Positions 8,501 through 12,698 of a DNA stretch of 12,698 nt are shown here, piece by piece. The notes beneath the pieces were generated by a model that saw nothing but the letters and a program-made list of their open reading frames with translations, was not told the origin of the DNA and searched no databases. Source of the stretch: Hemicentrotus pulcherrimus (lineage: Eukaryota; Echinodermata; Echinoidea; Camarodonta; Strongylocentrotidae); assembly GCA_003118195.1 (NCBI GenBank), contig BEXV01001212.1, positions 111,990 to 124,687 of the forward strand. Direction: 5' to 3'. Numbering within the stretch: the first letter of the stretch is position 1; each line of letters starts with the position of its first letter. The translations under genes were made by a program, and so were the position numbers.

Positions 8501-11500
8501 TACCCAATAAAATGTGTCGTCAATCACCAAGATTAGCCTTCAGTTGGATGACCAACAGGCCTTTATGTTCAGGATTTTCCACCAATAAAACTGTAATTAT
8601 CTTACATTTCTCTCACTTGAAAACTCTCAGAGCGACTAGAGGATATTTCTTGACCGGACCACACATTTGCTGTGTGCGAGGGTTGTACACGCTTTGACGG
8701 TAATTCCACCGAATCTGGTGCAAGCGAAGTAGGACCTACTGCACATGGAAACCAACTACCATCCCCCTTTAACATCAAGATAAATGATCTACTCACCGAT
8801 GCAGTTGTCCACCCACGGGCAGTGATGGTCAAACCTGGCCACACATCGGTCACAGTGAGAACAGTGCTTGCTTCTGATTGGTCGTTTGATCAGGCATGTC
8901 GTACAGAATTTACTCAACTCCAGCTGCCCAGTTTCAGCTAACTCTATGATAGTCTGTCAGAAGTCAGATGTCAATGTTATGAGTTGTGACTACAGAGGTA
9001 CATAAATTATATAGATAAGATTTTGGGATTGACAATGTGAACATTTATTTATTTAACTCTAGGGTTCCAAGTCTCCACTAGCTCTATGATGGTCTGTGGG
9101 ATTTCAGATATGAATAAACATGAGATAAGGTTTTGACAATAGGAATATTTATGAGTTTGTTGTGTAGAATATACTCAATTCTAGCTAGCTAGCTTGTTGG
9201 TGGTCTGTAAGAATTCAGATGTCAATATTATTACAGGCCCTGTTGTTATCAACAACAAATAACAGTAACTGTTGTAAAAAAAGATTTGAATTGAATTGAA
9301 TTAAATTTATCATTAGTAATGAGCAGAATTTTTGTTTACTATTTTCTTTCACATGGTTCATGACATACATGTAGACTTTTTTTTCCTTCAAATTATGTAG
9401 GTGTGGAATATCAGATTTTGAGGACAGAACTAATTGAGAAATTAATAAAACTATGAAATGCTATGGGTTGTGCAGAATGCATACAGTTAACAATTACATT
9501 TGTCACACCCCTTGTAAATTTGTCTGATTATTGTGCTTTTCCCCGAATCAAGAATGAAAGGTGGGCTGCTTGAATTAGGGCCTTTGTTGAATACTTTCCG
9601 ATTTGAGTTTAACGTGTCACATTGTCAAGATACATAAATCAGGAAAAGTCAATTTTTCACATGCTTAAAAAAATAATAGTAGGAATAATGTAGTTGCTAA
9701 GGATTAAAAAAGAAGAAGAATAGAACTCACTCTTTTCCTGTCTTCCTGAGAACATTGGATAACACCTGGGTCTCGTTTCATCGTTGCCCAGAATTGATAA
9801 TACATGCAGACGGAGGACGCAAAGAAGACTGCATTGTGAAGTAAAGACTGATGTGAACGGAACCGTCAAGGAATAAAACTTACAAAGGCATTGCTATGAA
9901 ATACTTTAATGTTAATGTTCTAAATTCTGAAATAAGGTAATATCACTTCATACATGCAATGGAAACTCACAGATTTGTCCTCCACTGTTGCATAATTTCT
10001 TCATTGCACATCTAGATTTAGAATGTGTGTAGCAAACATGATGAACCAGGAGGCAATATGACAGCCGATTTCCCTTAATTCTTCCTGATAAACATGAAAG
10101 TGATATTTGTCCCTCCCTCCCTCCCTTTCTCTATCTCTCTCTCTCTTTTTCTTGTCCTCCCTCCCTCCATCTTGCTCTCCCTCCCTCCCTCTCTACCTCC
10201 CTTCCTCCCTCTATCTATTCTAGGGGTCGTTGTCAGGGGGAGGGGACACTTGTCAAGGGATAGTCATTCTAATATGGTTTGTAAAGGATATGAGGCCACA
10301 GGAAGTAAGCATAGGTGGTGTGGAGAAAAAACTTTGTTGAAAAGGAGATGCAGAGTGAAACAAGCTCGCCAAATCGGTGATCAAAAAACATTCTGTGGAA
10401 AAAGGAAAGAAAAAAACACATCTTTGGAGTTCTGACTATTGTATAATAGTTACTGTGCATTGAATGCAAACCTAATTCCACTGCTCATCATCAACACCAT
10501 CAATACCAACATTACAATAATCATTATCACTATTACTATAATCACCATCACCATCATCATCATCACCACTACATCATCATTACATATAGCACCATCATTA
10601 TGATTATCATCACCATCATCATTTTTATCTCCATCACCATCCTCACCACCACCCCTACCATCACCATGACCACCACAACCGACATCACCTTCTTAATTGC
10701 CACCATCACCATCATCACTACCACCATAATCACCACAATCATTAGCGTCACCACCAATCCACCATCTTCATTATCATCATCTCTATCATCATAAATAATC
10801 ATCATCAATATCATTTTCATCCCCATCCTCATCATCACTATCATCATCATCAGCAGCACCATCATCCCTATCATCATCATCACTATCATCATCATCATCA
10901 TCATCACCATCATCATCCCAATCATCATCAACATCATCATCACTATCATCATCATCATCCCCATCATCACCATCACCATCACCATCACCACCACCATGTG
11001 CACCACCATCACCCATCATCACCACTACCACCACCACCACCACCACCACCACCACCATATGCACCATCATATGCACCACCATCAGCCATCATCATCACCA
11101 CCACCATGTGCACCACCATCACCCATCATCACCACTACCACCACCACCATCACCACCATATGCACCACCATATGCACCACCATCAGCCATCATCATCACC
11201 ATTACCACCACCATCACCACCACAATGTGCACAACCATCACCTTGGTAGAACCAACTTAATACCTGAACAGCATGTACACCGCTCCATAGGTGCAGAGTG
11301 CAGCGATGAGTTTAACCCACCAGGGCTGACTGAGTTGAGGTATGGCACCCATCAGGAAGATCACAAGAAATGGAACAATCTGCATCACCCGTTTCCTTAC
11401 AGTCTGAGGATAGAAAAATAAAGGAGTAAAACATTTTAAATTGTTTGTTTGTTTGTCTGTTTGGGATGCTTGTAAGTAAGCAACCAAGGGGACCAACGGC

Positions 11501-12585
11501 TTAAAGAGAAGATTAAATTTTGGGAAAAAGTGAAAAATAATTTGTGAGCGTTATCATTGTTATTATGGAAGGGGGGAAGAACATCAGTTAAAACACATTC
11601 TTGAAAAGCATTCATCTTCAAATGCCTTCATATTTTAAATATGGCATCTAACATCATACAAATCAGGATGGATTTTTACGCCATGTGTTCGTGTAGTCCC
11701 ATATACATCCTTCTGTGTAGGGTGCTTGTAACTTTACCACGACTTGGCCAAACTTCTTTCCAGAACCTTGCAATACACACAAATACTTGATAGATGATCA
11801 ACCTTTTCTGGTCGATTCCACACCCTTTCTTTCAAAATGCAATCGCATGACTAGAACTCAACTTTATCTTTAAAGTCCTCTCCGAGGCACTTTGTAATGA
11901 GGAATTAATGCCTTACCAAAGGTTACTAGCGCATTGAATTTGTTTTCAAACCCAGGACCTCCCTGTTACAAGACAACTGCTCTACCTCTCAGCCACGCGC
12001 CTCCCGTTTGAAGGCCACCACTTTTAACTCTTATCGTACTGGGCTACTTGAAACTCATGATTCTGACTTAAAATGGGATGTGGGTACAGTACAAAACATG
12101 CAGAGGATTGCACTTTTTTGTGATATCATTAACTTTTCATGAAATTGTACAACTACGGGTATGCAATGAGAATTCTATTTTGACCACAAAGACTTATATA
12201 ACATTTAATGTCAGGAAAAAAGAAGGAAAAAAAAGAACTGATTGTTTTTTTCTTTCCATTGTTTTACAGACTTATATGTGTTTTCTAATATTGGGGGGTC
12301 ATATCTTTCCTGCATAAGAATTATCTAAATTAAACGCTATTGGATGCTAGTAAAGGACAATTATAGAAATAAAGTTTATCTCCACCCTCTTTCTTTGACT
12401 CTCTCTCTCTCTCTCTCTCTTACTTTGTCACTCTCTCACTCCCCTCTCAATGCACCTACCTTATTTGATTTGAGTCTCTTTAATATCGTTGAATTGTCGA
12501 CCTCTGCTTCCCCTCTGAACTCTTTTATTCTCATTATCAAGTATCCGTTCCGCCTAAGCTTTGCCAGGTCCATGCACGTCTGATG
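5364..12585 (-). CDS. ZDHHC17: Ankyrin-repeat DHHC palmitoyltransferase, ZDHHC17/HIP14-like; 3' nine coding exons, 5' end outside the window
   Basis: Transfers palmitate from acyl-CoA to cysteines of client proteins. Family members are Golgi or vesicle membrane enzymes that recruit substrates through N-terminal ankyrin repeats. Joining nine exons (12460-12585, 11264-11403, 10292-10392, 9731-9852, 8797-8953, 7961-8044, 6664-6821, 5811-5914, 5364-5529) gives 385 residues in one frame. Visible in order: end of the last ankyrin repeat (1-12); four hydrophobic segments (about 53-65, 70-88, 100-121, 125-144); DPG at 150-152; cysteine-rich domain 180-216 with DHHC at 205-208 (catalytic Cys208); hydrophobic segments 223-243 and 272-294; TTNE at 303-306; PaCCT-like NPF...N...FF at 328-342; C-terminus YQFV. 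I recall vertebrate ZDHHC17 as similar throughout and ending GYQLV. The intact DHHC, rather than the DQHC I recall in vertebrate ZDHHC13, favours ZDHHC17, but the gene could be the single ancestor of both. The ankyrin-encoding exons lie beyond the right edge. Confidence 0.95.
5811..5914 (-). CDS. ZDHHC17: ZDHHC17-like exon: TTxE motif
   Basis: Encodes 34 codons plus two bases. [20 protein letters not shown] carries the cytosolic TTxE motif (TTNE) and matches the family's LGITTNERMNARRYKHF. A linker ending GKFTNPF starts the PaCCT-like motif. The acceptor is TTTCGTATCAG and the donor is GA/GTGAGTAC. Confidence 0.95.
5937..6014 (+). repeat. Short direct repeat near the TTxE-exon acceptor
   Basis: AAAACAAGATTTAGACAT occurs twice about 56 bp apart, and a third, partial ACAAGATTT follows near 6043. 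The repeat sits 25-100 bp upstream of the exon acceptor in transcript sense, so it may overlap the branch-site region. No function is evident. Confidence 0.6.
6144..6240 (+). repeat. Dispersed repeat, copy 1 of 2
   Basis: Begins TCAAGAATGAAAGGTGG and contains TTAGGGCCTTTGTTGAATAC, then a TCACATTCTCAAGAAACATAA-type end. It matches 9548-9642 in the same orientation over about 95 bp. The family is not recognised. It lies in the intron between the TM6 and TTxE exons. Confidence 0.75.
6250..6500 (-). other. Unrecognised protein-like open segment within an intron
   Basis: A 113-codon open frame covers 6207-6548 on the minus strand. Its middle looks like real protein: [20 protein letters not shown], then [17 protein letters not shown], then [20 protein letters not shown] do not recognise a family; RIGVFLD alone resembles a piece of SPRY domains, which is not enough to call one. 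It lies in the intron between the TM6 and TTxE exons, has no counterpart in ZDHHC17 that I know of, and no convincing flanking splice pair. It could be a captured fragment of another gene or transposon, or chance. Confidence 0.25.
6664..6821 (-). CDS. ZDHHC17: ZDHHC17-like exon: lumenal loop and TM6
   Basis: Two bases complete Tyr244, then 52 codons follow. [19 protein letters not shown] is the loop equivalent to the family's [24 protein letters not shown] leads into the sixth membrane segment, ending LLASQLYQ. The acceptor is CCAATTAG, with little pyrimidine tract, and the donor is CAG/GTAAGCAA. Two decayed copies of its 5' half lie upstream in the intron. Confidence 0.95.
6891..7350 (-). 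pseudogene. Two decayed tandem copies of the 5' half of the TM6 exon
   Basis: Copy one (about 6891-6952) reads [19 protein letters not shown] then a stop, against [19 protein letters not shown] in the true exon; its acceptor AG has become AA. Copy two (about 7273-7344) keeps an AG (7346-7345) but has one extra base that breaks the frame. Flanking intron is duplicated too: TTAGTCCTATCACATCACAT beside the exon resembles TAGTCTTATCATATCGGACT beside copy two. The unit is therefore exon edge plus about 70 bp of intron, three times, with a SINE inside the middle unit. Confidence 0.85.
6961..7215 (-). mobile_element. tRNA-derived SINE inserted in the exon-copy array
   Basis: On the minus strand, after a degraded tRNA-like head (about 7215-7155), the body contains CACCAATGTCCTTTGGCAAG, then ATTAATCCATTT, CCACTCTCCACC and AAATGGGTACCTG. 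It ends in a short TAA/ATA-rich tail near 6965. The same CCTTTGGCAAG block occurs in the elements at about 3071 and 11930. Target-site duplications are not clear. Confidence 0.7.
7430..7560 (-). mobile_element. tRNA-derived SINE, second family
   Basis: On the minus strand a B-box-like CAGGTTCGAAAC (7511-7500) is followed by GTCACGTCTTTCGGATGGTG, ACGTTAAAAATTCGGTCCCC and AGACGTAAATAATC. The A-box side (about 7560-7525) is degraded. The CTTTCGGATGGGACGTTAAA-type tail is typical of invertebrate SINEs. A fragment of the same tail lies at 2168-2193. Confidence 0.6.
7961..8044 (-). CDS. ZDHHC17: ZDHHC17-like exon: TM5
   Basis: An 84-bp exon: two bases completing Gly216, 27 codons, one base. SGNHHHF corresponds to the family's AGNHRYF just after the CRD. 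The hydrophobic fifth membrane segment follows, [20 protein letters not shown]. The acceptor is TTTCTCGTAG and the donor is AACT/GTAAGTCT. It enters and leaves in phase 1, so skipping it would keep frame but remove TM5. Confidence 0.93.
8045..8796 (-). other. Intron between the DHHC and TM5 exons; nothing further recognised
   Basis: A 752-bp GT-AG intron with donor GTGAGTAG and acceptor TTTCTCGTAG. Several short open frames occur on both strands, but none shows recognisable protein similarity or paired splice sites. A short CAT-rich patch (8068-8080) is the only simple sequence. Confidence 0.8.
8797..8953 (-). CDS. ZDHHC17: ZDHHC17-like exon: DHHC cysteine-rich catalytic domain
   Basis: Encodes 52 codons plus one base. 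[16 protein letters not shown] leads into the zinc-binding CRD: Cys180, Cys183, His193, Cys194, Cys197, Cys200, then DHHC at 205-208 and Cys214. Cys208 is the expected acyl-accepting nucleophile; the other Cys/His residues fit the two structural zinc sites known in the family. The residue after WV is Asp (WVDNC), where I recall Gly in vertebrate ZDHHC17. The acceptor is TCTGACAG and the donor is ATCG/GTGAGTAG. Its 5' edge recurs twice in the upstream intron, around 9093 and 9204. Confidence 0.97.
8954..9235 (-). pseudogene. Two decayed tandem copies of the DHHC exon's 5' edge
   Basis: The true exon start (8953) recurs at 9093 and 9204. The copy at 9093 has acceptor CCCACAG and reads [14 protein letters not shown] then a stop, against [15 protein letters not shown]. 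The copy at 9204 has acceptor TTCTTACAG, but an 11-12 base deletion and substitutions leave only seven codons before a stop. Flanking intron is included: TAGATAAGATTTTGGGATTG resembles GAGATAAGGTTTTGACAATA. Units are about 110-145 bp. Confidence 0.82.
9236..9280. mobile_element. Relic of the GGGCCCTGTTTCAT inverted-repeat element
   Basis: AGGCCCTG followed by TTGTTATCAACAACAAATAA matches the left arm of the element at 1298 after loss of about 10 bases, and ends with AACAGTAACTGTTG. No right terminus is present. Confidence 0.5.
9548..9642 (+). repeat. Dispersed repeat, copy 2 of 2
   Basis: Same element as at 6144-6240. It shares TCAAGAATGAAAGGTGG, TTAGGGCCTTTGTTGAATAC and TCACATTGTCAAGATACATAA. 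It lies about 90 bp downstream (transcript sense) of the DPG-exon donor. No terminal repeats or coding content are visible. Confidence 0.75.
9731..9852 (-). CDS. ZDHHC17: ZDHHC17-like exon: TM4 and DPG motif
   Basis: Encodes two bases plus 40 codons. [20 protein letters not shown] is the fourth membrane segment. [17 protein letters not shown] follows, with the DPG motif that precedes the cysteine-rich domain in DHHC enzymes and the family's SEE-like KKR end. The upstream junction is the AT-AC acceptor. The donor is AGA/GTGAGTTC, phase 0, meeting the Thr-Ile-Ile of the next exon. Confidence 0.92.
9884..10109. other. Non-repetitive part of the AT-AC intron
   Basis: No repeat or coding segment is recognised. 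On the minus strand a good-looking GT donor, AAATCT/GTGAGTTTCC, occurs near 9970. No exon in a compatible phase could be placed upstream of it, so it looks like a cryptic site. Confidence 0.5.
10110..10220 (+). repeat. Pyrimidine tract, (TCCC)n/(TC)n
   Basis: About 110 bp almost entirely of C and T on the plus strand, built from CCCT and CT units. In transcript sense it is a purine GGGA/AG tract in the first half of the AT-AC intron. Such tracts can form triplex DNA, and the G-runs may bind splicing factors; that role is inferred. Confidence 0.9.
10292..10392 (-). CDS. ZDHHC17: ZDHHC17-like exon: TM3, ending at an AT-AC 5' splice site
   Basis: Encodes one base plus 33 codons plus one base. 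The split Arg is followed by [13 protein letters not shown] and a hydrophobic run ending TTYAYFLWP. This aligns without gaps, from FFDH to the Trp 27 residues later, with the third membrane segment of ZDHHC17 as I recall it. The acceptor is CTTTTTCCACAG. No GT donor in a usable phase occurs before the in-frame TAG ten codons beyond Trp. The junction used here is CCTC/ATATCCTTT, phase 1, a minor-class donor. Confidence 0.88.
10484..11242 (+). repeat. CAT/CAC trinucleotide satellite filling an intron
   Basis: About 760 bp of imperfect CAT, CAC and ATT triplets, making up most of the 871-bp intron between the TM1/2 and TM3 exons. It grades from ATT/CAC mixtures (10484-10800) through CAT runs (10800-10980) to CAC runs (10980-11240). 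In transcript sense it is GAU/GUG-rich. It produces long His/Pro-rich open frames on the plus strand and Met/Asp-rich ones on the minus strand, which are artefacts. Confidence 0.95.
10991..11203 (+). repeat. 110-bp higher-order unit, two copies, inside the satellite
   Basis: Units begin at 10991 and 11101. Both open CCACCATGTGCACCACCATC and contain ATCACCCATCATCACCACTA, CACCATATGCACCA and CATCAGCCATCATCATCACC. The two are nearly identical, so this duplication is younger than the surrounding triplet array. Confidence 0.9.
11264..11403 (-). CDS. ZDHHC17: ZDHHC17-like exon: TM1 and TM2
   Basis: Encodes 46 codons plus two bases. [16 protein letters not shown] matches the basic juxtamembrane and first membrane segment of ZDHHC17 (family: QKVMLGTPFLVIW). 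A second hydrophobic stretch, [19 protein letters not shown], follows. The acceptor is CTATCCTCAG and the donor is CAG/GTATTAAG, which is weak at +4 to +6. It enters in phase 0 and leaves in phase 2. It lies about 20 bp from the end of the CAT/CAC satellite that fills the next intron. Confidence 0.93.
11404..11866 (-). other. Intron sequence with no recognised element
   Basis: Part of the 1056-bp intron between the ankyrin-end and TM1/2 exons. A TGTTTGTTTGTCTGTTTG run lies at about 11441-11461. Otherwise it is AT-rich unique sequence. No coding or structured RNA segment is supported. Confidence 0.6.
11866..12006 (-). mobile_element. SINE with a tRNA-Thr(UGU)-like head
   Basis: The minus strand from 12005 reads GGCGCGTGGCTGAGAGGTAG (A box), then TTGTCTTGTAACAGG (anticodon arm with TGT), then GGTCCTGGGTTTGAAAAC (B box), resembling tRNA-Thr(UGU). 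The acceptor stem cannot close, because the sequence runs on into ACCTTTGGTAAGGCATTAAT, the body motif shared with the elements near 3071 and 7140. It is therefore a SINE rather than a tRNA gene. Confidence 0.75.
12399..12420 (+). repeat. (CT)11 microsatellite
   Basis: Eleven CT units, about 40 bp downstream of the 12459 donor in transcript sense, where it reads (AG)n. More broken CT sequence flanks it on both sides (12380-12447). Confidence 0.95.
12460..12585 (-). CDS. ZDHHC17: ZDHHC17-like exon: end of last ankyrin repeat and linker to TM1
   Basis: Encodes 42 residues beginning [13 protein letters not shown], which aligns with the ESALDLAKQRKN segment closing the last ankyrin repeat of ZDHHC17. 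A charged cytosolic linker follows, ending LKRLKSNK. The acceptor is AATTTACAG, with a TACTAAT-like branch site about 30 nt upstream. The donor is AAG/GTAGGTGC. It enters and leaves in phase 0. A second AG six bases into the exon (CATCAG/ACG) could serve as an alternative acceptor that removes two residues. Confidence 0.9.
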
Positions 12586-12673
12586 CTGTAAATTGATAAG
12601 GAACAAGATATTAGTACATGTAGATTCCACGTAAGGAGAGGGTGCCAGTAAGTGCCAATATCTGCCTCCTCCT

Positions 12674-12698
12674 CCCCCCCCCCCCCCCCCCCCCCCCC
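12674..12698 (+). repeat. Poly-C run at the window edge
   Basis: At least 25 consecutive C, preceded by CCTCCTCCT. It continues to the last base of the window, so its true length is unknown. It lies in the intron upstream of the ankyrin-end exon. Confidence 0.95.

Larger units (their letters stand above)
9853..10291 (-). other. AT-AC (U12-type) intron, 439 bp
   Basis: Read on the minus strand, the intron opens ATATCCTTT, the consensus minor-class 5' splice site. It closes with TTCCTTGAC (9865-9873), a perfect minor-class branch site whose A (9866) lies 13 nt before the terminal AC (9854-9853). Joining these ends creates a His codon (C+AT) and keeps the reading frame. The only nearby GT (10299-10298) leaves phase 2, while the nearest AG acceptor (CATCAG) is phase 0, so a conventional GT-AG splice would break the frame. 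There is no polypyrimidine tract at the 3' end, as expected for this class. A CCCT-rich tract (10110-10220) fills the middle. Confidence 0.88.

Noticed and set aside
8602..8853. 83-codon minus-strand frame overlapping the DHHC exon
   Set aside because: It is a different frame from the coding one; the CRD frame explains this exon fully.
9847..9852. CATCAG as a conventional AG acceptor for the DPG exon
   Set aside because: It requires a phase-0 donor that does not exist upstream, and the preceding sequence has a minor-class branch site but no pyrimidine tract.
10292..10299. GT donor (CT/GTGGCC) for the TM3 exon
   Set aside because: It would leave phase 2, and no acceptor before the next exon matches that phase; it also removes the conserved Trp. 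The AT-AC site seven bases on fits both frame and consensus.
10569..11421. Long Met/Asp-rich (minus) and His/Pro-rich (plus) open frames
   Set aside because: They are translations of the CAT/CAC triplet satellite, which has no stops in several frames, and the repeat sits inside an intron.
11943..12005. Functional tRNA-Thr gene
   Set aside because: The A box, anticodon arm and B box are recognisable, but the acceptor stem cannot close and the sequence runs into a SINE body shared with other copies.

Overview
This is eukaryotic genomic DNA, AT-rich and intron-dense, holding the 3' half of one protein-coding gene on the minus strand. The gene encodes an ankyrin-repeat DHHC protein S-acyltransferase of the ZDHHC17 (HIP14) type. 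Short conserved coding blocks are separated by introns of 0.3-1.1 kb, and palindromic MITE-like elements beginning GGGCCCTGTTTCAT, tRNA-derived SINEs and frequent TACATGTA/TACCGGTA words are scattered through the window. This suggests a marine invertebrate. I lean toward an echinoderm or another non-vertebrate deuterostome, but a lophotrochozoan is possible and the sequence alone does not settle it.

Layout on the minus strand, from high to low coordinates: nine coding exons at 12460-12585, 11264-11403, 10292-10392, 9731-9852, 8797-8953, 7961-8044, 6664-6821, 5811-5914 and 5364-5529. Their phases join without a break into a 385-residue C-terminal product. It runs from the end of the last ankyrin repeat through four transmembrane segments, the DPG motif, the cysteine-rich DHHC domain, two more transmembrane segments, the TTxE motif, the PaCCT-like motif and a C-terminus ending YQFV. 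The ankyrin-encoding 5' part of the gene lies beyond the right edge. The 3' UTR probably extends from 5363 down toward a possible poly(A) signal near 4874.

The intron at 9853-10291 has no usable GT donor. It does carry a textbook minor-spliceosome AT-AC pair (ATATCCTTT and a TTCCTTGAC branch site 13 nt from a terminal AC), and this is the only junction that keeps the protein in frame.

Introns upstream of two exons hold decayed tandem copies of the exon's own 5' edge plus flanking intron, three units in each case. One of these arrays was later split by a SINE. Similar 110-185 bp tandem duplications recur in the 3' UTR, in a CAT/CAC minisatellite and in the left flank.

Positions 1-4900 contain no gene I can support. 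They hold a roughly 180-bp tandem array (217-774), three long-arm inverted-repeat elements (1298-1435, 1484-1804, 3556-4077), a tRNA-derived SINE (about 2990-3150), and a possible regulatory cluster (about 4425-4470) with ZNF143-like, ETS-like and DR1 sites.
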